A program made the position numbers and the translations under genes. The notes beneath the pieces were generated by a model. The model saw only the letters and a program-made list of their open reading frames with translations. It did not search any database and was not told the origin of the DNA. From Verrucomicrobiota bacterium (GTDB lineage: Bacteria > Chlamydiota > Chlamydiia > Chlamydiales > Rhabdochlamydiaceae), in contig JAFEGH010000010.1 of NCBI GenBank assembly GCA_018240065.1, positions 1 through 64,000 of the forward strand: a stretch of 64,000 nt of DNA, in the 5' to 3' direction. The number at the start of each line of letters is the position of its first letter. Position 1 is the stretch's first letter. Positions 20,280-28,815 of the stretch are shown piece by piece.

Positions 20280-20320
20280 ATATAATCCGTACCTCCAACT
20301 AGGTTAAAACGGGGTCTACT

Positions 20321-21322
20321 ATGAAACACAACCTTTTCGCACTCCTCGGCTTTACGGGTCTTGCCTTGTGCGGGTGCAACGATAATAAAAAAGATGACAA
20401 CGTCGTCTCGCAACGCTACATCCACAAATACGGCTACGCGGTTTCTCAGGAAGAATGGGAAACGAAAAACTGCCCCGGACAGGTAATCACCAACCTCAAC
20501 AACGGCGTGACGGTCACCTCTACATTTGAAGGGGGCATCAAGCATGGCCCTACGACCCATACCTATCCTCACAGCCAGACAGTGGAATACTACTGCCTCT
20601 ATAACCAAGGCAACAAAGTCAAAGAAATCTCGTATGATCCAGCAGGCATCCCAATCGAAGAATGGATCCAGCTCTCCCCTACCCGCTATTCGATCACTAT
20701 GTGGTATAAAGAAGGATCTCCCATGATGGTCGAAGAATTTGTCGGAGAGGAACTCCTCGATGGCCAGTATTTCACCGCATCCAATGATCTTGAGTCGCGC
20801 GTTGAAAAAGGGGCCGGGCTCCGCATCCGCAGAGACCGCAGCGGCGTTCTGCTCGCTAAAGAGACAATCGAAGAAGGCTATGCCATCAAAAAAGAGACTT
20901 TCTACCCCAACGGCGCTCCCGAATCGATCGCGTATTATTTCCACGAGACATTGAACGGCGAAAAACGCACCTTTGCCCAAAACGGCGAACCTTTGGCAAT
21001 CGAAGAATGGGTCAATGGACAGCTCCACGGAAAGTCGACCTACTTCAAAAACGGCAACCGCTACCTCGAGATCACCTACTTGCATGGCCACAAAAATGGC
21101 GTCGAACGCCATTACATCGATGGCGACATCGTCTCTCAAGAGATTGCATGGGAAAATGACCAGAAACACGGGCAAGCGGTCTTTTATGCGGACGGCAAGC
21201 CGGAATCTCAGTGGTTCTACGCTGGAGAACTCGTGAGCAAGCGCAAGTTCGACGAACTGAACAAGCTCGACGAGATCATCTCACACCTTCCTTATGCCGA
21301 AGAAAACGCCGGCCGTTATTAA
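20321..21322 (+). CDS. Lipoprotein with MORN-type repeats
   Basis: 333 residues. The N-terminus (MKHNLFALLGFTGLALCGC) is a lipoprotein signal with the lipobox ending LCGC, so the mature protein is probably acylated at Cys19 (or Cys17). The rest is built of MORN_2/YwqK-like repeats of ~22-25 residues with patterns such as 'F-x-x-G-x-x-H-G' and 'Y-P-N-G-x-x-E'; examples are 'GGIKHGPTTHTYPHSQTVEY' and 'VNGQLHGKSTYFKNGNRYLE'. It sits between pheT and ogt, as I recall for CT476 in C. trachomatis. The function of this chlamydial lipoprotein is unknown. Confidence 0.8.
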   Translation: MKHNLFALLGFTGLALCGCNDNKKDDNVVSQRYIHKYGYAVSQEEWETKNCPGQVITNLNNGVTVTSTFEGGIKHGPTTHTYPHSQTVEYYCLYNQGNKVKEISYDPAGIPIEEWIQLSPTRYSITMWYKEGSPMMVEEFVGEELLDGQYFTASNDLESRVEKGAGLRIRRDRSGVLLAKETIEEGYAIKKETFYPNGAPESIAYYFHETLNGEKRTFAQNGEPLAIEEWVNGQLHGKSTYFKNGNRYLEITYLHGHKNGVERHYIDGDIVSQEIAWENDQKHGQAVFYADGKPESQWFYAGELVSKRKFDELNKLDEIISHLPYAEENAGRY

Positions 21323-21332
21323 TCTTATCTCC

Positions 21333-21361
21333 GCGGGAGGTTGCTGCCTCCCGCTTTTATT
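21333..21361 (+). terminator. Rho-independent terminator abutting ogt start
   Basis: GCGGGAGG (21333-21340) and CCTCCCGC (21347-21354) form a perfect 8-bp stem with a six-base loop, followed by TTTTATT. The T-tract ends directly at the ATG of the next gene. Confidence 0.85.
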
Positions 21362-21829
21362 ATGACTATTTCTTTTTCTCAAGGCCCTTCCATCTGCATC
21401 TCACTTCAATTTGAGGATCTCAAGCTCCAGCGCACCTATTTATCTTTTTCCAAAAAGTTTGAATGCAAAATCGTCGGGGACGCACACCCCGCGCTAAGCT
21501 CTCAACTGCTTGACTTTCTGGAAGAGTACGGACGAAAAAGATCTAAAGAGATCGATCTGCCTCTTGAAAGTCTGCCTCCCTTCAGACAAAAGGTCCTTAA
21601 AAACCTTCAAAAAGTTCCCTTTGGGGAGGTCATGACCTATGGGGAGCTTGCTTTAATGGCGGACAATCCTAGGGCTGCGCGAGCGGTCGGCAGCGCCTGT
21701 CATTACAATCCCTACCCCCTCTTTATTCCCTGCCACAGGGTCGTGGCAAGCGGAGGAAAGCCGGGAGGCTTTGCATATGACATGAAGATGAAAATTCTTC
21801 TTCTTGACTTCGAAAAGCCTCTAAATTAA
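21362..21829 (+). CDS. ogt: Methylated-DNA--protein-cysteine methyltransferase
   Basis: 155 residues from the ATG at 21362, a normal length for Ogt. The active-site motif PCHRV is at 123-127 with acceptor Cys124. 'LPPFRQKVLKNLQKVPFGEV' and 'AARAVGSACHYNPYPLFIPC' are the family's DNA-binding and active-site segments. It removes O6-alkyl groups from guanine onto its own cysteine. The ATG has no Shine-Dalgarno and lies at the end of a terminator T-tract, so expression depends on readthrough or on a leaderless transcript. Chlamydia has an ada-type gene (CT477, from memory) at the same position. Confidence 0.92.
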   Translation: MTISFSQGPSICISLQFEDLKLQRTYLSFSKKFECKIVGDAHPALSSQLLDFLEEYGRKRSKEIDLPLESLPPFRQKVLKNLQKVPFGEVMTYGELALMADNPRAARAVGSACHYNPYPLFIPCHRVVASGGKPGGFAYDMKMKILLLDFEKPLN

Positions 21830-21840
21830 CCGCTTTTTAC

Positions 21841-21868
21841 TTGTGCAATTAATTTAATTAACTATAAA
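21841..21868 (+). promoter_or_regulatory. Candidate promoter of SET-domain gene
   Basis: TTGTGC (21841-21846) and TATAAA (21863-21868) are separated by 16 bases in a very AT-rich stretch 60 bases before the SET gene. A second TATAAT at 21921 is too close to the ATG to serve it. Confidence 0.4.
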
Positions 21869-21927
21869 TTAATATTTAAACGAAATTACAAGTTCTAAAT
21901 AATCTTGTTTTTCATTAAAATATAATT

Positions 21928-22629
21928 ATGAAATACAAATTACCCCGTCAAATTCTTACTCCTGAAGTCAGCGCCTTGATCTCGCGGATCGTGCGCAAGC
22001 AAAGAATCGCCGTCGTAAGGGCGAATAAAACGCATTTGAAAGAGATCTCCGAGGTATCGCGGGCGATTGCCAAATCAGGACTCCCCAAATACCTGGTCTC
22101 CAGAAAACTCCCTGACGGCCTTGGGCATGGCATTTTTTTGCATCCTGAAGCTGAGCCGCTGGCAAAAGGGCGGATCATCGCGCCCTATTCCGGAGAAGTG
22201 ACCTTTGTCGGCCAAAACATTCCCGATGAATCAGCCTACGCGTTCGCTCCCCTTTGCGATATCCAGATGACAAAAAAAGAGCAGGCCCTGTTTGACCCCA
22301 AAAACCGCTACCATCCCAAGCGGCTGTACTCGCTCAACCTCGACGCCATTAAAAAAGGGAATTTCACTCGCTTTATCAACCATTCTGAAAAGCCCAACAT
22401 CAATGCCGAGTTTTTCAGAATCCCTGCAAATACGTGTGGACTGACGCCCTCCCCGCTGGAAGTGGTTTACGTCGCCAATAAAATAATCCGCCCCGGAGAG
22501 CAGCTTCTCGTCTGTTATGAAGGGGAAGATAAATCCTATTGGGGACCGCTGGACATTAAACCCGTTCCGATCACCTCAAAGACGTTCATGCTCTCGCCTT
22601 CTCTCAAGATCGTCAAAACAGACAAATAA
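21928..22629 (+). CDS. SET-domain lysine methyltransferase, chlamydial NUE-like
   Basis: 233 residues. The SET domain covers ~55-210: 'GLGHGIFLHPEAEPLAKGRI' then IAPYSGEV at 84-91, the SAM-binding 'NFTRFINHSEKPNI' with NHS at 151-153, and the catalytic-side 'GEQLLVCYEGEDKSYWG'. C. trachomatis NUE (CT737) is a SET protein reported to be delivered into host cells and to methylate histones; other chlamydial SET proteins methylate the bacterial histone-like proteins. Whether this one acts on host or bacterial targets cannot be told here. No Shine-Dalgarno is visible. Confidence 0.88.
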   Translation: MKYKLPRQILTPEVSALISRIVRKQRIAVVRANKTHLKEISEVSRAIAKSGLPKYLVSRKLPDGLGHGIFLHPEAEPLAKGRIIAPYSGEVTFVGQNIPDESAYAFAPLCDIQMTKKEQALFDPKNRYHPKRLYSLNLDAIKKGNFTRFINHSEKPNINAEFFRIPANTCGLTPSPLEVVYVANKIIRPGEQLLVCYEGEDKSYWGPLDIKPVPITSKTFMLSPSLKIVKTDK

Positions 22630-22863
22630 TTATCTTTGGTCCTCTGGATTGAGGAGGGCAGGTTCTAGAATGATGAGTTCGCGAGGGTCGGGGAGATCTC
22701 CTGCGATGACTTTCCTGTCGCGCTCCTCATCCGAGGTGAAATCGTCTTCTTCATCAGCCATCACCATATTATCATAGTCAGGCTCCTCCCCTTCCTCCTT
22801 TTGCGAACAGGAAGAAACGGCAAATAATGCCATCAGGGAAAAAAGAACCGGCAAATGCCTCAT
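22630..22863 (-). CDS. Small acidic lipoprotein
   Basis: 77 residues. A lipoprotein signal ends in VSSC (Cys19). The mature part is short and highly acidic (QKEEGEEPDYDNMVMADEED) with no known domain. Its stop directly abuts the stop of the SET gene (TAA followed by TTA at 22627-22632), a tight convergent arrangement. Function unknown. Confidence 0.65.
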   Translation of the reverse strand: MRHLPVLFSLMALFAVSSCSQKEEGEEPDYDNMVMADEEDDFTSDEERDRKVIAGDLPDPRELIILEPALLNPEDQR

Positions 22864-22973
22864 ACGACCACCTTTTTTGAGTTATTGTAGCTTAAAGTCA
22901 CTTTTTGACAAGTGCGGTAAAGCTGTTTTTTCCGTCGTTCAAATTAAATGGCTTAAGAATTTAACGGCCGGTG

Positions 22974-23002
22974 TTGGCACGCTTCTGGCATCTATCTATA
23001 CT
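22974..23002 (+). promoter_or_regulatory. Sigma-70-type promoter
   Basis: TTGGCA (22974-22979) and TATACT (22997-23002) with a 17-base spacer, 30 bases upstream of the small coiled-coil gene. This is one of the best matches to the housekeeping promoter consensus in the window. Confidence 0.65.
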
Positions 23003-23031
23003 TCGCCTTTAATTGTAATTTGGAGACGGCG

Positions 23032-23217
23032 ATGACAAAGGAACAGATGCTCAAAAAAATCTCTGAACTGGAATCGATCAATGATCAACTCCAGGCGGAG
23101 ATCCGCTACCTTGACCAGCTGCTCAGAGAGGTCGGGTTCGAAGAGGGGTTAAAGACACTGAAATTCGCTGCCAAGGAACTCATTGAACAGGACAGGCACG
23201 GCGACCGCGAGGAATAA
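23032..23217 (+). CDS. Small coiled-coil protein
   Basis: 61 residues from the ATG at 23032; GGAG lies six bases upstream and a TTG four codons earlier overlaps that site. The sequence is a heptad-rich helix (QMLKKISELESINDQLQAEI), then a short Lys/Glu-rich tail ending in DREE. It has its own promoter. It ends five bases before the convergent SNF2 helicase stop. No family recognised; a dimeric coiled coil is likely. Confidence 0.65.
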   Translation: MTKEQMLKKISELESINDQLQAEIRYLDQLLREVGFEEGLKTLKFAAKELIEQDRHGDREE

Positions 23218-23222
23218 TAAGA

Positions 23223-25871
23223 TTACTGTATTAGCAAGAGAAGATCATCTAGCGAGACCTGTGAGAATCCATCCTCCGATTCCAGCAAATGCTGGGAAAG
23301 AGCAGTCTTATGCTCTTTGAGGCGCAGGATCTTCTCTTCAATGCTTAGGGCTGTGATGTAACGGCGGGCAATGACTGTCCCTGTTTTGCCCAGGCGATGA
23401 GCCCTGTCGATCGCCTGTCTTTCGACAGCCTCGTTCCACCAGGGATCATACAGAAACACATAGTCGGCAGCCGTCAGGTTGAGTCCAACCCCGCCCGCTT
23501 TGAGACTCACAAGGAAAATCTGGGTCTCGGGATCTTCCTGGAACTGGCGGACCGTCCCCTCCCGATCTTTTGTGCTTCCGTCAAGATAGACATATTTCCA
23601 CCCTTTTTCCTTCACAGACATCTCAATGAGTTTAAGGCACGAAGTAAATTGGCTATAGACAAGCACTTTCTGCTTCTCCTCCAGGACCTCGTGCAAATCA
23701 GACATCAGCCTCTCGAATTTCGCGCAGGCCGCGCCAGGATCCTCATCTTGCCTCTCTTCAACAAGCCAGGGATGTGCGCAGAGCTGGCGCAATCGGAGGA
23801 TCGCCTCAAGGATTTCCATTCGATGGGAAGAGGCCCCATCCAGGCTGACCTTTTTAAGCAATCCTTGCCTTGTACTTTGGAGCCACCTGTCGTAAGTTTG
23901 CCGCTCAACTTCCGTCATCTCGACGTAGACCGTCTGCTCGAGTTTGGGAGGAAGCTGCAAGGAGACCTGTTCTTTTTTACGGCGCAGGATAAAGGGACGG
24001 ATCTTTCGTTTGACCCGTTCAAAATACTGCGCGTTCAACTGGGCCGAGAGCATTTCGGTCTGAAACTGCCGGCGCTCTCCGAGCAAATCGGGCTGCAGGA
24101 AACGGAAAATCGACCAGAGGTCCTCAAGGCGGTTTTCGATGGGAGTTCCTGTAATCGCTAGTCGGATATCGGCGCTGAGGCGCGCGCAGATTTGCGAGGT
24201 CTGGCTGTCTGGATTTTTGATCGCCTGCGCCTCGTCCAGCACAACGACCTGATAGTCGATGCTTTGTAAAAGATCGGAGTCGATCCGAAGGTATGTGTAC
24301 GAAGTAAGGATAACCTGCTTTTGCTGTAGATCCCCGCTTTGGCGCAGACGCTCCTTTCCCTCATGGCGGTACACGGAGAGAGAAGGCAAAAACTTCTCGA
24401 TCTCCCTTTGCCAGTTGAACAGAAGAGAGGTGGGGACGACGATCAGGCAGGGCTTCACAAGTAAGGCCTGGGAAAAAAATGCCAGGACCTGCACGGTCTT
24501 TCCAAGCCCCATCTCATCGGCAAGCAGCCCGCCAAACCCCGCATCTCCCAAGAACTTGAGCCATTGCAGTCCCTCTTTTTGATACGAAAAAAGAGTCCCC
24601 CGGAAATCTTTGCCCGTCTCGATTGGCAAATCCGGCTGGCAGCAGGCCATTTTTGCGATTTTTTGACGGAGATCCTCCCTGATTGGAAGATTCTCTCGGT
24701 CCATCAGAGGCTGGAGAAGTCCAAAATGGTTCTTTTTGATCGCTATCCCCTCGCTTGTGATCTCCTGCTCGGCAAGATCCCCCCACTGTCTGCTAAAATC
24801 TTCTCGGTCAATAAGAGCGACGGCTTTAGGAGAGAGTTCGACGAAGTGCTCCCTGCGGTTAAAAGCGCCGACAAGATCTTTTAAATCGACCTGGTGCTCA
24901 TCGTAATGCGCCTTGGCCCGGACGGTAATTTTTTTCTCGGTAATTTCCGCATCGAAATCGACCTTTTTCTGCCGGAGGACTTTTCTGCCGCGCTCATCGA
25001 TGACCGTCCATCCGATCTCCAGAAGAAAAGTGAGACTTTTGGCGACTTTGTCCAAAGGACAGTAGTAGTGGGATTTCTCAACGGTTTTTTTGATGAAGTC
25101 GGTCTCTAAAAGGTCCTTTTCCCAGCCCTTTTCCGCTGCGCGGTTTCTCCAGGATGAAGCAAGCGAGTCCTGCTCTGCAATCTGACCGTAAGCCCCATAG
25201 TCGAACAGCAGGTCGGCAAACCCCCCGTGCCGATCGGCCAGCAGAAGGATCGGCATCGGATCGAGGGCCGAAACCGCCTCTCCGGCTTTCCACTCAATGA
25301 GGACTTCATCCTCGGCCATGTCGAGGAACTGCGCAAGTGCCCTACCTTCCAAGGCGAATGCGCCCCCTGCAGCCTGTCGGACCCACTTTCCTGAGATCTC
25401 CTCTTTGACTGCCCGAATAATGCCGTCCTTGATCACCCAGGAAGGATCTGCCGCAAAGACCAGCTCGCATTCTTCCAGCCTGCCCGACTGGCTCCCTATT
25501 TTATAGCGCCCAAAGAATTGCGCCTTGTCAGGTGCCAGCCTGTCCCCCTCGTAGTAAAAATCATAGGAGGTGAACGGGTCGATGACGACCTTTTTTCCTT
25601 TGAAGAAGACCCTTCCTGTGGCACCCAGCAGTTTGAGCGCCTCAAAAGAGCGGTCGGCGGATACGCAAAAGCGTTCCAATAGAGGCGGCATAGGCAGCTT
25701 CCCCTGCTCTTTGAGAAGCAGTTCCAAAGCGCTCTTTTCCCCGGGCGTCGCGGCCAGCCTGAAGAGAGTCTCTTTGGTCAACTTGGCTTTACAAGCGCTG
25801 ACAATAGAGACCGCCAAGATATTTTTGGTGTTCCTGTTTTCACTCTCTAAATGGTAAGTTAGGTCTGACAT
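23223..25871 (-). CDS. SNF2/RapA-type helicase
   Basis: 882 residues from the second of two adjacent ATGs (the first is 25874). The N-terminal ~420 residues are accessory. The SNF2 ATPase begins near 440: LLADEMGLGKT (Walker A, ~449-457), 'VVLDEAQAIKN' (~544, DEAQ-type box) and 'LAITGTPIENRLEDLWSIF'. The helicase C half has 'VLVYSQFTSCLKLI', 'YLDGSTKDRE', 'FLVSLKAGGVGLNLT' and 'AVERQAIDRAHRLGKT'. Such DNA translocases remodel protein-DNA or RNA polymerase complexes; chlamydiae carry SWI/SNF proteins of this kind. No Shine-Dalgarno is present at either ATG. Confidence 0.92.
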   Translation of the reverse strand: MSDLTYHLESENRNTKNILAVSIVSACKAKLTKETLFRLAATPGEKSALELLLKEQGKLPMPPLLERFCVSADRSFEALKLLGATGRVFFKGKKVVIDPFTSYDFYYEGDRLAPDKAQFFGRYKIGSQSGRLEECELVFAADPSWVIKDGIIRAVKEEISGKWVRQAAGGAFALEGRALAQFLDMAEDEVLIEWKAGEAVSALDPMPILLLADRHGGFADLLFDYGAYGQIAEQDSLASSWRNRAAEKGWEKDLLETDFIKKTVEKSHYYCPLDKVAKSLTFLLEIGWTVIDERGRKVLRQKKVDFDAEITEKKITVRAKAHYDEHQVDLKDLVGAFNRREHFVELSPKAVALIDREDFSRQWGDLAEQEITSEGIAIKKNHFGLLQPLMDRENLPIREDLRQKIAKMACCQPDLPIETGKDFRGTLFSYQKEGLQWLKFLGDAGFGGLLADEMGLGKTVQVLAFFSQALLVKPCLIVVPTSLLFNWQREIEKFLPSLSVYRHEGKERLRQSGDLQQKQVILTSYTYLRIDSDLLQSIDYQVVVLDEAQAIKNPDSQTSQICARLSADIRLAITGTPIENRLEDLWSIFRFLQPDLLGERRQFQTEMLSAQLNAQYFERVKRKIRPFILRRKKEQVSLQLPPKLEQTVYVEMTEVERQTYDRWLQSTRQGLLKKVSLDGASSHRMEILEAILRLRQLCAHPWLVEERQDEDPGAACAKFERLMSDLHEVLEEKQKVLVYSQFTSCLKLIEMSVKEKGWKYVYLDGSTKDREGTVRQFQEDPETQIFLVSLKAGGVGLNLTAADYVFLYDPWWNEAVERQAIDRAHRLGKTGTVIARRYITALSIEEKILRLKEHKTALSQHLLESEDGFSQVSLDDLLLLIQ

Positions 25872-25886
25872 CATCTATTGTGCTGT

Positions 25887-26738
25887 ATGAAGGATAAATT
25901 AAAAATTTGGCAGCCCGGCGTTTCCTGGGAAGCTGCGGAAAAAAAGTGGGACAGCGAAAGCGAGCTCCTGCGCCAGACAAAGCCCATCAAAACCTTGAGC
26001 GCTCTTCCGAAAATGCCTGGGATGACTGAAGAGACGGCGAAAGGATTGAAATGGAAAAGCATCAAATACCTGCTCACCCATGATCCTAAACGGATCTTTC
26101 CGCGCCACTTTTTCAAACATCCGCTCAAATATACTCTTCGCTTCATAAAATCCGCCCTGAAAAAAAAGCCCTACTCTCGCAGCGGGGATTTTTTCCTATA
26201 CGGCGTCGAAAACATGGCCCACTTCCAGACACTCCTTAAAGACAAAGACAGCTTAATGGTCGTTGGCTTTTCTTACTGTCACAAGCCTCTCGAATGTCCT
26301 TCTGGCAGATTTACCGACGCGTGCATCCACGATCCTGAGAACCCCGTCTGCCGCCAATGCTTTATCGGGAAAGCGGTGAACGCCCTCCCTCTGCACAAAG
26401 ATAATATCCGACCTCTCTTCATTCCGACGATCCACTACATCGGGGAAAAAATGTTCGAGTTCACAGAGGAAAACCCCGATAAAAACATCCTGTTTCTGAT
26501 CACCGCCTGCGAAATGACGCTGGAGATGTTCGGAGATTGGGGGAATATGGTCGGCGCCCGCGGCATCGGCGTGCGCCTCGATGGAAGAATCTGCAACACG
26601 ATGAAAGCGTTCGAACTGTCGGAGTCGGGAATCAAACCTGGCCTTACCGTCGTTCTTCCTGAAACACAAACCCAGATCCTCGATCTGATCAGGTCGCTTT
26701 GGACTCCTCATAAAAATGAGAACGGCGAAACGGCTTAG
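25887..26738 (+). CDS. Conserved-looking cysteine-rich protein of unknown function
   Basis: 283 residues from the ATG at 25887; a TTG three codons upstream is less likely. The middle has a cluster of cysteines that could bind metal: FSYCHKPLECPSG, FTDACIHDPENPVCRQCFIG. A later segment (ILFLITACEMTLEMFGDWGN) adds another Cys. The pattern recalls DUF116-like metal proteins, but I cannot assign a family with confidence. It is divergent from the SNF2 gene with only about 12-15 bases between the starts. Its 3' end overlaps trhO by 50 bases. Confidence 0.65.
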   Translation: MKDKLKIWQPGVSWEAAEKKWDSESELLRQTKPIKTLSALPKMPGMTEETAKGLKWKSIKYLLTHDPKRIFPRHFFKHPLKYTLRFIKSALKKKPYSRSGDFFLYGVENMAHFQTLLKDKDSLMVVGFSYCHKPLECPSGRFTDACIHDPENPVCRQCFIGKAVNALPLHKDNIRPLFIPTIHYIGEKMFEFTEENPDKNILFLITACEMTLEMFGDWGNMVGARGIGVRLDGRICNTMKAFELSESGIKPGLTVVLPETQTQILDLIRSLWTPHKNENGETA

Positions 26739-27648
26739 GCCTGTCCTTCTTCTCATAGGGTCTCAGCCGCGCAGCGCTAGTACACTCTTGGCAACAGCAG
26801 CCTTTCAATTTTTCAGCGCATTGAGGACAGGACAGAAAGAGCTCGTTGCAGTCCATATTGGCGCAGTTGTAATACACATCAGAAGCAGTTCCGCAGTGGC
26901 GGCAATGGCTGATCACCTCATCCGTCTTTTCATCGATAGGAACAGCTAAACGGTCGTCGAAGACAAAGAGCTTCCCATTCCACTTATCATGCCCTTCTTT
27001 CAGCCCGTAATTGATCACGCCGCCATCGAGCTGATAGACATTTTCAAAACCCTCTTTCTTCATTAGAGCTGAATAAAGTTCGCAACGGATCCCGCCGGTG
27101 CAATACATCATCACCTTTGTCTCTTTGGGATCGCGTTGTTCTTTGAGTTGCCGCGCGTAATTTGGAAACTCGCGGAATGTCTCCAGAGTTGGCAGCTCGG
27201 CGCCATCAAAATGGCCAATGACCCATTCATAATCGTTGCGCACATCCAAGACGATCGTGTTGTCATCGCGCTGCTCAAGCATCTGCTTCCACTTCTCTGG
27301 AGAAACATGTTCTCCGGTGAGGGCCATATCCACCTTTTCATCCATAGCGACGATCTGCTTGCGGTATTTGACTGTCGCCCGAGGAAAAACGTGTTCCCCG
27401 AAATGATGGATCTTAAAGACGACATCCTTAAAGCGGGGATCCCCTTTCAGCCACTCCTGGTAGGCAACGGATGCCTCCTCAGAGGCGCTCATCTGCCCGT
27501 TGATCCCCTCTTCGGAAATGTAGACGCGGCACCGGATATCCTTGTCCTTAAGGAATTCCTGGTGGCGGGAGACCTCAAGATGGGGGTCTTCCAAACAAGT
27601 AAAATAATAATAAGCCAGGACGTGGTAGGAAGCGTTCTTTTCAGACAT
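26689..27648 (-). CDS. trhO: tRNA uridine(34) hydroxylase, rhodanese type
   Basis: 319 residues from the ATG at 27648 (MSEKNASYHVLAYYYF); the frame stays open upstream without a good start. An N-terminal acylphosphatase-like domain contains 'RCRVYISEEGINGQMSAS'. The rhodanese domain has 'VLDVRNDYEWVIGHFDGA' and the active-site loop YCTGGIRCE (Cys near 180). The C-terminal Cys-rich part (CRHCGTASDVYYNCANMDC) likely binds metal. TrhO (YceA) makes 5-hydroxyuridine at tRNA wobble position 34. In Chlamydia a YceA gene also neighbours rpsD. It overlaps the convergent gene end by 50 bases. Confidence 0.9.
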   Translation of the reverse strand: MSEKNASYHVLAYYYFTCLEDPHLEVSRHQEFLKDKDIRCRVYISEEGINGQMSASEEASVAYQEWLKGDPRFKDVVFKIHHFGEHVFPRATVKYRKQIVAMDEKVDMALTGEHVSPEKWKQMLEQRDDNTIVLDVRNDYEWVIGHFDGAELPTLETFREFPNYARQLKEQRDPKETKVMMYCTGGIRCELYSALMKKEGFENVYQLDGGVINYGLKEGHDKWNGKLFVFDDRLAVPIDEKTDEVISHCRHCGTASDVYYNCANMDCNELFLSCPQCAEKLKGCCCQECTSAARLRPYEKKDRPKPFRRSHFYEESKAT

Positions 27649-28049
27649 TGGTTGAAACCTTATTCTTTTTGGGAGAAAGAATAACTGAGGAGAAAAATCT
27701 ACACAAGAAAAAGGCCGGTGAAAAGGAACCATCCCCACCCTGTCTTCTATTGCTCAAAATCTCTAAATTTAATTGTTTACTCCCCGCTTTAGTCCACCGC
27801 TCAACCCTTCTTAAGCGCCACTCTCTTGAATCCTCCCAGAATGAAAACGCATCCTGTTGATATGGAACTGTTTATCATGCATTCATCGACATCTTCCAAG
27901 GTCCTGGAGAGGCTGTCCAAGCAAGGACATTCATGCCGCCGCCCCGCAACGTTCTGAAAGAATCGAAGATGTTCCATTTACAAAAATTTGAGGGTGTATT
28001 AGCATACATCTCTATTGATAAAATCTTTGAGTTATTTTTAGGAGATACA
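27649..28049. other. Divergent intergenic region upstream of rpsD
   Basis: Four hundred bases between the starts of trhO and rpsD. Open frames here run into rpsD or trhO without ribosome sites and look spurious. It must hold the rpsD leader and both promoters. I find no clear S4-binding pseudoknot by eye. Confidence 0.4.
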
Positions 28050-28670
28050 ATGGTTCGATACACTGGCCCCAAAAATCGCATTGCTCGTCGATTTGGAGCG
28101 AATATCTTCGGCCGCGCTCGCAATCCACTGCTTCATAAGCCAAACCCACCAGGCGTGCATGGAGCCAAGAGAAAGAAGAAGTCCGACTTCGGTCTTCAGC
28201 TGGAAGAACAGCAAAAACTGAAAGCAGTCTACGGAATGCTGACACGTGCGCAGCTCGTCCGCTACTTCAAAGAAGCGATGCGCTCCAAAGGCAATACGCC
28301 TTCCCTCTTCATCGAGCGCCTTGAGTGCCGCCTCGACAATATCGTATACAGGCTCAAACTGGCGCCTTCCATATTTGCCGCCCAGCAGCTCGTATCCCAT
28401 GGCCACGTCCTCGTCAACGGTAAGAAAGTCGACCGTCGTTCTTTCTTTGTAAGACCGGGCATGACCGTTTCGATCAAACCGAAATCGCAGCAAATGCCGA
28501 TCATCAAGCAAAGCGCTGAAAACGTCGCTCAGAGCGTACCCGAGTACCTCGCCTCCGACCCGACGAAGTTCTCAGGCCAGTTGCTCGTCTCCCCTGCGAT
28601 CGACCAGGTTCCATTCCCGATTCCTATGAACGTACCCTTGATCTGCGAGTTCCTCGCCCACTCAAGCTAA
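28050..28670 (+). CDS. rpsD: 30S ribosomal protein S4
   Basis: 206 residues. The start at 28050 has AGGAG seven bases upstream and gives the usual [15 protein letters not shown]. The S4 RNA-binding motif is visible in '[20 protein letters not shown]' and '[16 protein letters not shown]'. S4 nucleates the 16S rRNA 5' domain. It is followed by a strong terminator, so it is transcribed alone or with trailing control. Gene order with trhO, nfo and murJ matches what I recall for Chlamydia, with an extra ORF inserted here. Confidence 0.97.
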   Translation: MVRYTGPKNRIARRFGANIFGRARNPLLHKPNPPGVHGAKRKKKSDFGLQLEEQQKLKAVYGMLTRAQLVRYFKEAMRSKGNTPSLFIERLECRLDNIVYRLKLAPSIFAAQQLVSHGHVLVNGKKVDRRSFFVRPGMTVSIKPKSQQMPIIKQSAENVAQSVPEYLASDPTKFSGQLLVSPAIDQVPFPIPMNVPLICEFLAHSS

Positions 28671-28703
28671 CGATTCTTAACATTCAGGAATCTGCAAAAT
28701 CAT

Positions 28704-28729
28704 AAGCAGCTCATTTTGAGCTGCTTTTG
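28704..28729 (+). terminator. Rho-independent terminator of rpsD
   Basis: AAGCAGCTCA (28704-28713) and TGAGCTGCTT (28717-28726) form a perfect 10-bp stem with a TTT loop; the T-tract is TTTTG. Confidence 0.85.
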
Positions 28730-28815
28730 TATTTACAACGCCCCTCCAATGCCCTATCCCTATCATTTGACTTAAAGCGTTTTATTAGCTAAAATATTTG
28801 GCATATCCCTGAGGG

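Noticed and set aside
21921..21926. TATAAT immediately before the SET gene as its promoter
   Set aside because: It ends one base before the ATG, so transcription from it would begin downstream of the start codon.
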